A stretch of DNA of 44,824 bases from Anaerolineae bacterium (GCA_023511655.1 JAIMBB010000012.1:1-44824); one strand, 5' to 3'; counted from the stretch's first letter, positions 36,757 to 44,824 are shown. Notes: generated from the letters alone by a model not told the origin. Numbers and translations are program-made.

Positions 36757-37752
36757 TCATTTCAGCATCTCATCCGGCGCCATTCGCCCTTCTGCCACTG
36801 CTCGCTTGAAGATTGTGATCGTCTCCGCAACCGCCTCGACGAACGGCTTGCGCGGCACGCCGCCCAGCGGCGCCAGCAGCCTCTCCAGCGGTGCGCCGTC
36901 CATGGATTCGGGGAAGGGCAGAGGTTTGTCGTCGAACGTTACTTTGCCGCGCATGGCCGGCGCGACGCCCTCGATGGCGCTCACCACGTCGCGCATGCTC
37001 AGCACCACGCCCGGCGTGTTGTAGACCTCCGCGCCCTCGAACGGCACGGCCGCGCAGGCGATGAACGTCTTGGCCGTGTCGTCGGCGTACTCGTAATCGG
37101 CGCGGCCTCCGTAGGGGATGTGATAGGGCTGGCCCACGGCAGCCGCGAACATGGCTTTGGTCGGCGCCGAGGTCAGGCCCTGATCGCGCCCCGGCCCGAA
37201 CACGACATACGGCCGCAGGCCGATCGAAGAGAGCTTGTTCTCCTTCCAATACACCCGCGCCGTGCCCTCGTTGGCCAGCTTGTACACGCCATACAGCGTC
37301 GCGGGATGGCCGACGGCATCGTGTTGCACCGGTTCGCCTGGTCTGGCGTCGTCCACGTCGTAGACTGCGGCGCTGCTGGCATAGACGATGCGCTGTGTCT
37401 TGCCTTCGCGTCGCCGGGCCGCCTCGAACACGTTGACCGTGCCGACCACGTTGACCTGCGCGCCCAGCACCGGGTTGGCGCGGCAGAACGGCACCTGCAA
37501 GCCGGCCAGATGGATCACGTGGGTGACCTCATGGTCGTTCATCACCTTTTGCACTTGCGAGAAATCGGTAATATCGCCGCGCACGAACGTCACGCGGGAG
37601 AGTTCGTCCGGCGTCATGATCAGGCGCAGCCGGCGCGTGTCTTCGCCGAGGTCGAAGACCACGGTGCGCCTGTCCGCTTGCACCAGGTTGCGCACCGTCC
37701 ACGCGCCGATGCAGCCCAACGCGCCGGTGACGAGGAAGGTTGGATCAGCCAT
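36757..37752 (-). CDS. NAD-dependent epimerase/dehydratase (extended SDR)
   Basis: This 331-residue extended short-chain dehydrogenase has the NAD-binding motif [12 protein letters not shown] (about 9-20), [24 protein letters not shown] with the catalytic Ser, and active-site Y-x-x-x-K in YGVYK. Members change nucleotide sugars or similar compounds; the exact substrate is not clear. The frame runs 338 codons upstream as antisense to the methyltransferase; the ATG at 37752 starts the Rossmann domain. Its last base is 4 bp from the end of the convergent oxidoreductase. A scrap of a second epimerase tail lies at 32687-32740, so this family was once duplicated here. Confidence 0.88.
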   Translation of the reverse strand: MADPTFLVTGALGCIGAWTVRNLVQADRRTVVFDLGEDTRRLRLIMTPDELSRVTFVRGDITDFSQVQKVMNDHEVTHVIHLAGLQVPFCRANPVLGAQVNVVGTVNVFEAARRREGKTQRIVYASSAAVYDVDDARPGEPVQHDAVGHPATLYGVYKLANEGTARVYWKENKLSSIGLRPYVVFGPGRDQGLTSAPTKAMFAAAVGQPYHIPYGGRADYEYADDTAKTFIACAAVPFEGAEVYNTPGVVLSMRDVVSAIEGVAPAMRGKVTFDDKPLPFPESMDGAPLERLLAPLGGVPRKPFVEAVAETITIFKRAVAEGRMAPDEMLK

Positions 37753-37802
37753 AGGTTGCAGGGAAGTATCGCAGATCGGCGCGCTTTTGTCGTGGTAATA
37801 AC

Positions 37803-37861
37803 CCTCCCACAGGTTTTCTGCTGGATGCCACGAATTGGCGAGCAACCTGCGGGAGGTTTTT
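37803..37861 (+). terminator. Terminator-like hairpin with T5 tail upstream of the methyltransferase (family copy B)
   Basis: CCTCCCACAGGTT (37803-37815) pairs with AACCTGCGGGAGG (37844-37856), with one mismatch and a 28-nt loop, and TTTTTA follows at once. This is an intrinsic-terminator shape on the plus strand, yet it lies in the 168-bp divergent gap only 60 bp before the methyltransferase ATG. It would act as an attenuator in that gene's leader if transcription starts upstream of 37803. Confidence 0.55.
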
Positions 37862-37920
37862 ACCCGCGCTACGCAGTGTGCCGTGCAGTGCGCCGCACCG
37901 CCGCGGTACACTGGGCGACC

Positions 37921-38772
37921 ATGCCGTCCGATCTCATCGTGCTTTCGCACTATCAGGCCGTGCCGCTCCTGCAGGCCAGGCGAGATGGGCGACGCGTGGC
38001 GCGCACATCGCTCGACCTCAACCGCTCGGCCTGCGAGGTCGCGCTGGATGCGGAGGGCATCGTCCTGCCCGGCGGCGAGCGGCTGGCCTGGTCGGTCGTC
38101 GAAGCGGTCGCCGCCTCGCAGAACGGTTGCTATCGCATCCGCGACGGATCGGCCGAGAAGATTCAAACTTACTCCGAAGTCACCGGCCGGCACTACAGCC
38201 TGTACCCCACGGCCGGCGCGCCGACCTTGCTCGTCTCCGGCCTGCCGATGCACCGCATCAAGGACACCGATCCGCATCGCGATACGCTCGCCAAGGTCAA
38301 AGCGGCGTCGCTCGCACGCGGGCGCGTGCTGGACACGTGCACGGGCCTGGGCTACACCGCCATCCAGGCGGCCAGGCTCGCCGACGAAGTGATCACCATC
38401 GAGCTGGATCCGGCTACGCAAGAGGTTGCGCGGCTGAACCCGTGGTCGCAGGCGCTGTTCGATGACCCCAAGATCAGGCGGATCATCGGCGATAGCTACG
38501 ACGAAGTGGCGCGCTTCGACGACGCCGCTTTCTCCCGCATCATCCACGACCCGCCCACCTTCGCGCTGGCCGGCGATTTGTATTCCGCCGACTTCTACGC
38601 CGAGCTGCACCGCGTGCTCCGGCCCGGCGGCCGGCTCTTTCACTACATCGGCGATTTGAACAGCGCCTCCGGCGGTCGCGTGTGGCCTGGGGTCGCCGAG
38701 CGACTGCGACGGGCCGGCTTCCAGCGCGTGACGCCCAGGCCGGAGGCATTCGGGCTGGTGGCGCAAAGATGA
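37921..38772 (+). CDS. SAM-dependent methyltransferase-like protein
   Basis: This 283-residue protein has a class I methyltransferase core in its second half: motif [17 protein letters not shown] (about 140-155), motif [10 protein letters not shown] and motif [10 protein letters not shown], then [16 protein letters not shown]. The first 120 residues ([19 protein letters not shown] and on) form a separate domain found in some archaeal and Chloroflexota proteins of this type; the target is unknown. The frame is open far upstream, but only ATG 37921 starts sensible protein. Its stop overlaps the start of the CopD-like gene by 4 bp, forming an operon. Confidence 0.8.
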   Translation: MPSDLIVLSHYQAVPLLQARRDGRRVARTSLDLNRSACEVALDAEGIVLPGGERLAWSVVEAVAASQNGCYRIRDGSAEKIQTYSEVTGRHYSLYPTAGAPTLLVSGLPMHRIKDTDPHRDTLAKVKAASLARGRVLDTCTGLGYTAIQAARLADEVITIELDPATQEVARLNPWSQALFDDPKIRRIIGDSYDEVARFDDAAFSRIIHDPPTFALAGDLYSADFYAELHRVLRPGGRLFHYIGDLNSASGGRVWPGVAERLRRAGFQRVTPRPEAFGLVAQR

Positions 38773-39845
38773 GGGAACGACGGTGTCCCATTTGCGGAGT
38801 GGCGCGTCTGCGTAAGCTCAGCCTCGCGCTCCTGCGCCTCAGCGTGGTTGGCTGGCTGTGCCTGATGCTCGGCCGGTCGGGCTTCGTCTTTGCCCAGACC
38901 GCTGCCGCGCTGCAACCCCCGCCGGCCTCGGATGCCCTCATCCACGCAGGCGTCCTGATCGCGCTGATGTTCGTGGTCGGCGGATTCGCTTTCGGCCCGC
39001 TCGTGCTTGCTTCGCGCGCGGTCGAGCCGCTGCGCATCGCGTCGGCGTCGGTGCGCCGTCGGGCGCTGTGGGTCGGCCTGATCTGCGCGGCCATCGTATT
39101 CGCCCTGGCCTTCGTCGGACACGCGGCCCGCCCGGATGCGGCGAGCGCGCTCACCGGCCGCAGCGGCCTGATGTTCGTCGCCCGCATCGCCTTGCTCGTC
39201 GCCCTGGCCATCCTGCTGCGGCGCAACCGGCACGAGTCGCCCTTCGTCCTGCTGCCGTGCGCCGCGCTGCTGCTCACGCAGAGCCTGCTCAGCCGCAGCG
39301 CGGGCGAGCCGGAATGGGTGCTGCCCACGCTGGCCGACTGGGTGCACACGCTCGGCGCGGCCATCTGGCTCGGCGGCGTAGCCATGCTGGCGCTGATCAC
39401 GCCGCGCGCGCTCGCAGACCGAGCGTACCCGGCGCTGGGCGGGGCGATCCATCGCTTTTCACCGCTGGCCATGGCCTGCGTGCTGGTCGTTGCGCTGACT
39501 GGCATCATGCAGAGCGCGAGCCTGGTCGGCAGCTTCGATGCGCTGGTCAACACGGCCTACGGCCGCGCCCTGCTGGTCAAGCTGGCTTTGTTCGCCGTGC
39601 TGATCGGCTTCGGGGCGTTTCACCAGTACGTCATCAGCCCGCGCCTGAACGCCTGGCGCGCCAGCGTGAGCGACCTGTCCGAAGCCGCGCGTCGCTTTCG
39701 AGTGAGCATCCTGGTCGAAGCCGGCGTGAGCGTGCTCATCCTGTTCGCCGCCGGCGCGATGACGGCGCTGCCGCCGGCGCGCGATTTCGTCGCCGGCGAT
39801 GCGGCGAGCCGGACGGTCATCCAAATACAACGCGCCGATGATTGA
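38769..39845 (+). CDS. CopD-family membrane protein
   Basis: The 358-residue integral membrane protein has about eight helices. The C-terminal part (about 195-345: [59 protein letters not shown]) is the CopD domain of copper-uptake and resistance proteins. The N-terminus carries a CPIC pair (MRERRCPIC) and a first helix. Copper import into the cytoplasm or across the envelope is the family role; no CopC or cupredoxin gene is adjacent. Translationally coupled to the methyltransferase by ATGA. About 1 kb of gene debris follows. Confidence 0.82.
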   Translation: MRERRCPICGVARLRKLSLALLRLSVVGWLCLMLGRSGFVFAQTAAALQPPPASDALIHAGVLIALMFVVGGFAFGPLVLASRAVEPLRIASASVRRRALWVGLICAAIVFALAFVGHAARPDAASALTGRSGLMFVARIALLVALAILLRRNRHESPFVLLPCAALLLTQSLLSRSAGEPEWVLPTLADWVHTLGAAIWLGGVAMLALITPRALADRAYPALGGAIHRFSPLAMACVLVVALTGIMQSASLVGSFDALVNTAYGRALLVKLALFAVLIGFGAFHQYVISPRLNAWRASVSDLSEAARRFRVSILVEAGVSVLILFAAGAMTALPPARDFVAGDAASRTVIQIQRADD

Positions 39846-39890
39846 CGCTCGCGCCGGGCGCAAGCGCGATGGCCGGCCGGAGCTACGAGC

Positions 39891-40025
39891 TTAACTGCCG
39901 ATCTTCTCGTGCAGCCCGGCCACGCGCGCGGCATCTTGCTCGGCGGCGGGATGGCCGATCTTGCGCAAGTAGTCCACGCTCACCTGCATCAGTTCCGCTG
40001 CATGCGCCACTGCCTTGTTTCTCAT
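39891..40025 (-). CDS. Very short ORF, probably a gene fragment
   Basis: 44 residues from an ATG at 40025, starting MRNKAVAHAAELMQVSVDYL and ending AARVAGLHEKIGS. Codon use (third-position G/C) looks coding, and the residues read like the C-terminal helices of a larger enzyme. No ribosome site is seen. Most likely a truncated gene tail; it may not be expressed. Confidence 0.4.
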   Translation of the reverse strand: MRNKAVAHAAELMQVSVDYLRKIGHPAAEQDAARVAGLHEKIGS

Positions 40026-40066
40026 ACTATGAGCCCCAGGTTCCAGCTTGCGTTGGCTTCGCCTTG

Positions 40067-40150
40067 TCAGTTGCCGATCTCGCGGGCGGCCGACAGGTGC
40101 GCCTCCAGCCAGCAGATGCGCTCGCACGGGTGAAAGCGCAGATCGCCGCG
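40067..40150 (-). pseudogene. Short C-terminal gene fragment
   Basis: In a minus-strand frame different from the neighbouring small ORF, this codes DLRFHPCERICWLEAHLSA then AREIGN and a TGA. It reads like the end of a real protein, but no start or body is present. The family is not recognised. Confidence 0.4.
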
Positions 40151-40167
40151 ATCTGTTGCTGGCAGTG

Positions 40168-40689
40168 AGCAGCGAGTCCAGACTGTTTGGCTACCCGTGG
40201 CGCTACCCGTTCGTGGTCTTCGAGCGCGGTCCGCGGTGCAATGACCTGGCGCCGGTCTGGCGCCAGAACGGCCAAGCGTTGATCGGAGGGAAACGGTGGG
40301 GCCAGGTGTGGGGAGCGGCGGCCATTGAGCACCAGGCCGCAGAGATAGAGCGCGGTGGCGAGCAGTTCAATTTTGCGTCGCTGGCCTTGGCCCTGGAGAT
40401 CGGGGCCGTCACTCGGCCAGACAACGCCACCTATCTGCGCGAGGCATTCGGCGAACGGCCGGGGTTGCTGCAGGCTGCCGACCGCTTCGACGAGGCCGGG
40501 CAGGCGTATGCGGCAGCGCAAGGGGCAGTCGCCGGCGGTGTCGCCACCCGGGCCGCCGCCCGCCGCGTGGCGGACCACTTGCGCCGCGCGGCTGCGGCGG
40601 AGTGCGCAGCCGGACAGCAGTTCCTGGCGCAGATCGCCGGTCCTACGGCCGGCCGGCGGGCTTACGTATCCGGCACCGCCCGCGGGTGA
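40168..40689 (+). CDS. Hypothetical helical protein, possibly truncated at its N-terminus
   Basis: The frame is open from about 40048; coding-like residues start near a GTG at 40168 (VSSESRLFGYPWRYPF). The protein of about 173 residues is helical and acidic (TYLREAFGERPGLLQAADRF, then AAARRVADHLRRAAAAECAA) with strongly G/C-biased third positions, so it was under coding selection. I do not recognise it. There is no convincing start or ribosome site, and fragments lie on both sides, so it may be the surviving part of a larger gene. The opposite strand is also open over most of the interval, but its product is unlike a protein. Confidence 0.45.
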   Translation, partial: SSESRLFGYPWRYPFVVFERGPRCNDLAPVWRQNGQALIGGKRWGQVWGAAAIEHQAAEIERGGEQFNFASLALALEIGAVTRPDNATYLREAFGERPGLLQAADRFDEAGQAYAAAQGAVAGGVATRAAARRVADHLRRAAAAECAAGQQFLAQIAGPTAGRRAYVSGTARG

Positions 40690-40703
40690 TCGCGTGACGT
40701 GCG

Positions 40704-40729
40704 CGGCCTGTCCTGGCGGCCTGTCCTGG
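40704..40729. repeat. Perfect 13-bp tandem duplication
   Basis: CGGCCTGTCCTGG occurs twice back to back. It lies in gene debris: the plus strand downstream codes RPVLVDNDRLAMLKRRKHCY and GVNAQMVAVHD without a start, another coding-like scrap that runs into the 3' end of the serine hydrolase gene. Confidence 0.85.
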
Positions 40730-40780
40730 TGGACAATGATCGTCTGGCGATGCTGAAGCGCCGGAAACACTGCTACGGCG

Positions 40781-42235
40781 TCAACGCCCAGATGGTTGCA
40801 GTTCATGACTTGCGCCTCGCGCGCCACGCGCCAGCAGGAACATTCTCACGACAAACGTCAGCACGCCCAGCGCGATGGAGATGAACAGGAACAGCATCAC
40901 ATCCGGCAGAAGGGCGAAGATCAGGCCATAGTCGCCCAACGCCCGGCCGGTCAGCGCGAGGATCAGCGCAGGCAGCAGCAGAAAGATCGCCAACGGTATC
41001 AGCAGGGTGAGCAGACCAGGGACAACCGCGATGCGCGACCTTTCGCGCGCCTTCTTCGCCCATGCGCGTGCCAGGGACAGGCGGCGCAGGTCGTTGATGC
41101 TGCTGATTACGACTACAGCCAGGATAATCAACCCGAGGATGCCTGCGCTCAGCCTGCTGGATGGCTGATTCCCGCGCAGAATAGCCGCTACCCCGTAACG
41201 GATTTCCGGAAAGCTGGTGAAGGCGGAGAGCAGATGCTGCCGGTTATACAGCAACGCGAAAGCAACACCTTCTCCTGGCAGAATCATCATATCGGCATGG
41301 AACGTTGGCACATCGCCGCCGTGTTCGTAGATGGGCGTGCCGTCGCTCAACTGACGCGTGAACCAACCCATCCCATAATCACTCTCAGGCGCCTGCGGTG
41401 GGCTGAGCAACAAGTCTCGTGACGTCTTGCTCAAGATAGCAGGCTGGCTCTGTAAGAACAGGCCCAGGAACGCGGCCATGTCACGCCCGCTGGCGATGAT
41501 GCCGCCGGATGGTGCGGCAACGCTCTGAGGCGGATAAGCCACCGGGAAGCCAAAGGGCAGGATATGCCCCTGGGTCAGCCGCTCAACCGTCGCCGGCGCG
41601 GGGGTATGCGCCAGCGCGTCCGGCATTCCCAGCACATCGAACAGGTTGGCGCGCATATAGTCGGCGTAGCTTTTACCGGTGACGACCTCGATCAGGTAGC
41701 CGAGTACATCATAGTTCGAGTTGAAGTAAGCAAAAGCCGCCCCTGGTTCTGCTGTGTGTCGCGCCGACGCTAGCCCCGCAACCAGGGCGGCTAGGTCGGT
41801 TTCGTCATCATCCCTGGCGTAACCATGATCGGAAAGCCCACTGGTATGGTTGAGCAGGTGACGCACGGTAATGCGGCCGGCCTGTTCGGCATCGCGCGTG
41901 GTGAAGGTTGGGATATAGGTTTGCACGGGCGCATCAAGGTTAACCAGCCCTGCATCCACCAACTGCATCACGGCGACAGCGGTCATCGCTTTGGAGAGCG
42001 ACCCGATGTAGAAGCGCGTCTGGGGCGTAATGCCCTCGCCGTGGGTGCGGATATCCACATTGCCTTCAGCGTCCACCCGAACAAAGGTTAGCCCTGGCAC
42101 GCGCTGGCTTGCGACTTGAGATTGAAGATACTCGTCCAGCGCATCCCTGGCAGGTTGAGCGTTGGCCGGCGGCGTGATACCCATCAGCAGGGCAACAAGC
42201 GCTGTGAAACACAATAGCGCGAGCGAATGGTTCAT
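40781..42235 (-). CDS. Membrane-anchored serine hydrolase (class C beta-lactamase/PBP-like)
   Basis: The 484-residue protein has a signal peptide (about 1-26, MNHSLALLCFTALVALLMG then ANA), a beta-lactamase-family domain (about 30-345) with S79-L-S-K82, Y-F-N in AAFAYFNSNYD and the third motif EHGGDVP, and four C-terminal membrane helices (about 365-475). The catalytic residues are intact. Such membrane serine hydrolases are esterases or peptidases; true beta-lactamase activity should not be assumed. ATG 42235 has AAAGGA at good spacing; GTG 42256 is the alternative. It is last in a three-gene operon behind two CPBP proteases, 21 bp from the nearer one. Confidence 0.87.
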   Translation of the reverse strand: MNHSLALLCFTALVALLMGITPPANAQPARDALDEYLQSQVASQRVPGLTFVRVDAEGNVDIRTHGEGITPQTRFYIGSLSKAMTAVAVMQLVDAGLVNLDAPVQTYIPTFTTRDAEQAGRITVRHLLNHTSGLSDHGYARDDDETDLAALVAGLASARHTAEPGAAFAYFNSNYDVLGYLIEVVTGKSYADYMRANLFDVLGMPDALAHTPAPATVERLTQGHILPFGFPVAYPPQSVAAPSGGIIASGRDMAAFLGLFLQSQPAILSKTSRDLLLSPPQAPESDYGMGWFTRQLSDGTPIYEHGGDVPTFHADMMILPGEGVAFALLYNRQHLLSAFTSFPEIRYGVAAILRGNQPSSRLSAGILGLIILAVVVISSINDLRRLSLARAWAKKARERSRIAVVPGLLTLLIPLAIFLLLPALILALTGRALGDYGLIFALLPDVMLFLFISIALGVLTFVVRMFLLARGARGASHELQPSGR

Positions 42236-42256
42236 AAACCCATCCTTTCGATTCAC

Positions 42257-43087
42257 CTATGCGCCAGCGGTCGAAACTTTGTGTCGCGCCGCACGCCGTA
42301 AAATGAAGATCACCCACACAATCACTACCCCGCTGATGATCGCGCTGCCTGCGCCTTCTGCGACCGGCGAGGCACTTACGAAGTCGAAGAGTCCGTGCCA
42401 CAACGCCACCAAAAGGATGCTGTGTCCACTGCCCCGGTATATCCACGAGAGCAAAATCGAGCCCATGGTGATGCTGATGATGTAGCCGACGAAGCCGCCC
42501 ACGCCCAGCGCAATGAAGTTCTCCTTATAGAAGAAGTAAGGCAGGTGCCACAGCCCCCAAAGCACGCCGATGATCGCCGCCGCCCGCAGCCACCCGCCGG
42601 GCGCCATGCGGTGGAAGGCGAAGCCGCGCCAGCCGATTTCCTCGCCGAAGCCATAGGTGGCGATCCACAGCGCCAGCGCCGCCGGCACGCCGATGTTCCC
42701 CAGATAATCGACCTCGCCGAATAATGCCGGTCCCGGCAAGGCGCCGTTGCTCAGCGTGTAGACGACGACCGCGGCAAGTCCTAATGCCAGCGGGGTCCCC
42801 AGCCCAATCAGCCACCAACGCCCGCCGACATCAGCGCGGACAATGCGTCGCCACAGGTCCGCCAACCCTGCCTGTCCACCGACGATGGCGGTCACGACGA
42901 ACGCGGCAATCGCGGGTCCAAACGCGCTGATGTAATGCAGACCCTTCGGCACGCTGACCGCGCCGTGATAACCCGCGACCATCAAGCCGCCGACCGTCCA
43001 CGAGAAGGCATAGGCGACGATGAAAAATGCCGGGACAGGGTAACGGCTGATCAGGCTGGGCTGGCGTATGATTGATGGCGTTGTCAT
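42257..43087 (-). CDS. CPBP-family intramembrane metalloprotease (first copy)
   Basis: This 276-residue membrane protein has about eight helices and the CPBP (Abi, CAAX-like) motifs: EEIGWRGF with the catalytic Glu pair (about 150), HLPYFF (second motif) and LVALWHGLFDF (third motif, His). Members cleave inside membranes and often give self-immunity to bacteriocins or process signals. ATG 43087 follows GGAAGGAAAGG and overlaps the upstream CPBP gene by 4 bp. The upstream frame extension to 43135 is not needed. Confidence 0.87.
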   Translation of the reverse strand: MTTPSIIRQPSLISRYPVPAFFIVAYAFSWTVGGLMVAGYHGAVSVPKGLHYISAFGPAIAAFVVTAIVGGQAGLADLWRRIVRADVGGRWWLIGLGTPLALGLAAVVVYTLSNGALPGPALFGEVDYLGNIGVPAALALWIATYGFGEEIGWRGFAFHRMAPGGWLRAAAIIGVLWGLWHLPYFFYKENFIALGVGGFVGYIISITMGSILLSWIYRGSGHSILLVALWHGLFDFVSASPVAEGAGSAIISGVVIVWVIFILRRAARHKVSTAGA

Positions 43088-43923
43088 GATTGTGCCTTTC
43101 CTTCCCGCACCAGGTGCTTCCCGCCGTAGCGCCACAACACCAGCGCCAACACACCGATGAGGATAAAGCTGTTGTATGTGAAAATCTCAGAAGGCATGAC
43201 CAAGATACGGCTGGTCAGGTTGATTGAGAAATGCAGGAGGATGATCGCCAGCACGCTGCGGGCATTGTTGTTGTATACCCAGGTGAACAGCACCGAGTAG
43301 ATGACGACAACGTACAGGTAGCCCGCCAGAAACACCGGATCAGTCCCGTTTTCATTGAGGAACGAACCGACGACCGCTAACAAGGGCAGATGCCACGCCC
43401 ACCAGATGACGCCCAAAATCACGCTGGATGCCAACGCGCTGTACCGCGCCTGCAACCAGTCCAGCGCGTAATCGCGCCAGCCCAATTCTTCCGAGAAAGG
43501 CCCGAAGATGAACACAAAGACGACCGTCGTCACCAGCACGCCGGGGTTGCGTAGCATCTCCGCTAGCGGCGATGCATCCAGTTCGGTGCCGGTGAGCAGA
43601 AAGGTCAGCAGCACCGTTGCTGGATACAGGAACAGAATCGGCAAAAACCAGATTGTGCCAATGCGACGCAGGTCAAACACGCGCCGCCAGTAATCGCGGG
43701 TGAATGCCTGATCGTTAGTGCGATAGACCATGATGATGCCGGCAATTGCCGGACCGAAACCGCCCAACACCGCCACAATGCCCACTTCCAGATCGGTGAA
43801 AATATTGCGCCCCGTCAACGCGACGAAGAACCAGCACGTCCAGGAGATGCCAAAGGCGATGGCGATAAACCGCCAGGGGAATCTATCTGTCAATTGCTGT
43901 GGTGTGGAGACAGGTGGGCTCAT
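43084..43923 (-). CDS. CPBP-family intramembrane metalloprotease (second copy)
   Basis: This 279-residue membrane protein with about eight helices has the CPBP motifs FSEELGWRDYALD (about 150), WWAWHLPLL and LLHFSINL. It is paralogous to the next gene but clearly diverged. The ATG at 43923 has no ribosome site: the bases just upstream are an AT-rich palindrome, and a -10-like TAATAT lies only a few nt away, so the transcript may be leaderless. First gene of the serine-hydrolase operon and divergent from the PadR regulator. Confidence 0.87.
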   Translation of the reverse strand: MSPPVSTPQQLTDRFPWRFIAIAFGISWTCWFFVALTGRNIFTDLEVGIVAVLGGFGPAIAGIIMVYRTNDQAFTRDYWRRVFDLRRIGTIWFLPILFLYPATVLLTFLLTGTELDASPLAEMLRNPGVLVTTVVFVFIFGPFSEELGWRDYALDWLQARYSALASSVILGVIWWAWHLPLLAVVGSFLNENGTDPVFLAGYLYVVVIYSVLFTWVYNNNARSVLAIILLHFSINLTSRILVMPSEIFTYNSFILIGVLALVLWRYGGKHLVREGKAQS

Positions 43924-43926
43924 GTG

Positions 43927-43967
43927 ATATTATTATGGATAATATAGGACTATACATATATTATATG
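43927..43967. promoter_or_regulatory. Two AT-rich palindromes, probable PadR operator
   Basis: ATATTAT-TATGG-ATAATAT (43927-43945) and CATATA-T-TATATG (43955-43967) lie in the 117-bp divergent gap between the CPBP operon and padR. PadR proteins bind AT-rich palindromes of this kind and usually repress themselves and the neighbouring operon. The first site begins 3 bp from the CPBP start codon. Confidence 0.6.
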
Positions 43968-44040
43968 AATCACATATAATCGACTAATGTCATTTGGCAC
44001 CCGCGCACCATGACAAACGTCACTATTCGGAGAAACGATC

Positions 44041-44610
44041 ATGTCCCTTTCACATGCCATCCTCGGACTACTTACCGTTATGCCGATGACAGGTTACGAA
44101 CTTAAGACGCAGGCGTTCGACACCACCGTCGCGCACTTCTGGCAGGCGGATCAATCGCAGATCTATCGCACCTTGAGCAAAATGGAAGAAGACGGCTTAG
44201 TGACTTATGAGCTGGAAGTGCAGGCGGATCGGCCGAATCGCAAGGTGTACCGTCTCACCGCAGCAGGGTGGGCGGAGCTGGAGCGCTGGCTACGCACAGA
44301 GCAGCCGCTGCCGACGAACCGAGAGCCGTTTCTAGTGCAGCTCTTCTTCGGCTGGAGGCTGACGAACGAGACGCTGCTGGAGTTGGTGGCTGGCCAGCGG
44401 GCGGCGCATGCGGAGCGGCTAGCTACCTACGAGCGGATTCCCATGCCACCGTTGGGGGACCCATCCCTGGACCGGATGCGCACGCTGTGGCGACTGACGC
44501 TGGAGCTGGGCATCGCCATCGAACGGACGTATCTAGATTGGTTAGACCGATGCGCTGCGGTTATTGCTGACCTGCCAGAGGCTGATAATGAACAGGATCC
44601 ACAACTTTGA
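44041..44610 (+). CDS. PadR-family transcriptional regulator
   Basis: This 189-residue protein has an N-terminal winged helix with PadR hallmarks: SLSHAILGLLTVMPMTGYEL, FWQADQSQIYRTLSKMEEDG and RKVYRLTAAGWAELERWL, followed by a helical dimerisation region (about 95-180) of the Vir-like subgroup. PadR proteins sense small toxic compounds and derepress export or resistance genes. The ATG has a GGAGAAA ribosome site. Divergent from the CPBP/serine-hydrolase operon, its probable target. The gene overlaps a small broken frame at its end. Confidence 0.92.
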   Translation: MSLSHAILGLLTVMPMTGYELKTQAFDTTVAHFWQADQSQIYRTLSKMEEDGLVTYELEVQADRPNRKVYRLTAAGWAELERWLRTEQPLPTNREPFLVQLFFGWRLTNETLLELVAGQRAAHAERLATYERIPMPPLGDPSLDRMRTLWRLTLELGIAIERTYLDWLDRCAAVIADLPEADNEQDPQL

Positions 44611-44680
44611 GTGGCGCTGACTGGTGGTGGCGCTGCTGCTAAGCGTCGGCGTGGTGCCGTTGATCGCCATCTCGAAGTAA
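44588..44680 (+). pseudogene. Small membrane-peptide frame with an in-frame TGA
   Basis: From ATG 44588, inside the end of padR, the frame codes MNRIHNFEWR, then TGA (44618-44620), then LVVALLLSVGVVPLIAISK and TAA. The second part is a classic membrane helix. It could be a tiny membrane protein or the start of a larger membrane gene, disabled by the TGA and truncated. Expression is doubtful. Confidence 0.35.
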
Positions 44681-44791
44681 CTTTTGTGGAACTGCACTGT
44701 GCTCTGCAAACGCGACTATAGCGACGGGACTCGTTTGAACTGGACGAGTAACTGCTCAGCCATAGCGGCGAGTTGAGGCAAAATATACCCC

Positions 44792-44824
44792 ATGATACCG
44801 ACCCGCGAAGAGATCTGGCAGGCA
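44792..44824 (+). CDS. Start of a gene cut by the window edge
   Basis: ATG at 44792 begins MIPTREEIWQA and runs off the window. An N-terminus of this kind is seen in HD-domain phosphohydrolases, but eleven residues do not allow a firm call. It has no clear ribosome site. The 111 bp between 44681 and 44791 hold nothing I recognise. Confidence 0.4.
   Translation, partial: MIPTREEIWQA

Noticed and set aside
36757-38766. Very long minus-strand frame extending the epimerase upstream
   Set aside because: The extension is antisense to a methyltransferase with clear motifs; the Rossmann domain begins at ATG 37752. High GC leaves many antisense frames open.
40027-40827. 266-codon minus-strand frame
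   Set aside because: The product is rich in Arg/Gly/Pro and unlike a folded protein; the plus strand shows better coding-like residues and third-position bias.
44618-44620. TGA as selenocysteine codon
   Set aside because: No SECIS-like hairpin and the peptide is too short to match a known selenoprotein.

Overview
The window looks like two genomes joined inside one gene. From 1 to about 5.9 kb the genes look betaproteobacterial: a GGDEF cyclase next to an RsbT/SpoIIE-type phosphatase, a ferritin-like/VIT1 transporter, a split-barrel flavoprotein, a rhodanese and the 5' 43% of metH. Codon choice there is very C/G-ending, with almost no Leu TTG. From about 5.9 kb to the end, codon use is mixed (many TTG, AGT, GTA codons) and gene content resembles a Chloroflexota bacterium of the Anaerolineae/Roseilinea kind. 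Both taxon calls are my inference from gene style; no database was searched. The change falls in the strongly conserved pterin-binding part of metH, so an assembly chimera must be excluded before the join is taken as gene transfer.

Layout. 30-4097: two-gene signalling operon (minus), MbfA-like transporter (plus), flavoprotein and rhodanese (minus). 4278-8411: metH and a small coiled-coil gene. 8436-12394: ECF sigma factor with a FecR-like membrane partner, divergent from a winged-helix regulator and a cell-envelope protein; probably one envelope-signalling locus. 12486-20362: a long minus-strand run, aapJ-aapQ-aapM-aapP (polar amino acid ABC importer), dnaK and dgt. 20736-24175: a Rieske protein, then an FMN riboswitch controlling a RibXY-type riboflavin ABC importer and its ATPase. 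24199-28130: diadenylate cyclase, a membrane phosphatase-superfamily protein and xseA. 28134-32602: DUF2723 glycosyltransferase, GT4 glycosyltransferase and a double-HTH regulator.

32.6-40.8 kb is a decaying accessory stretch. It holds a fused remnant of a glycosyltransferase head and an epimerase tail, an antitoxin-sized gene, a STAND-like ATPase, a flavin oxidoreductase broken by one in-frame TAA, an intact epimerase, a methyltransferase plus CopD-like pair, and several gene fragments. 40.8-44.6 kb is a compact cassette: membrane serine hydrolase and two CPBP proteases on the minus strand, divergent from a PadR regulator across an AT-rich operator region. A new gene starts at the right edge.

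Repeats and RNA structures stand out: an AATTGAG heptamer repeat seen twice (once as a long inverted repeat at a gene end, once read in frame inside a gene), a recurring CTCCC/GGGAG hairpin family, a 37-bp duplication of the end of aapM, and hairpins between operon genes. I saw no tRNA, rRNA, CRISPR array, insertion sequence or replication origin. The best-supported regulatory system is the FMN-riboswitch riboflavin importer with its start-codon hairpin.
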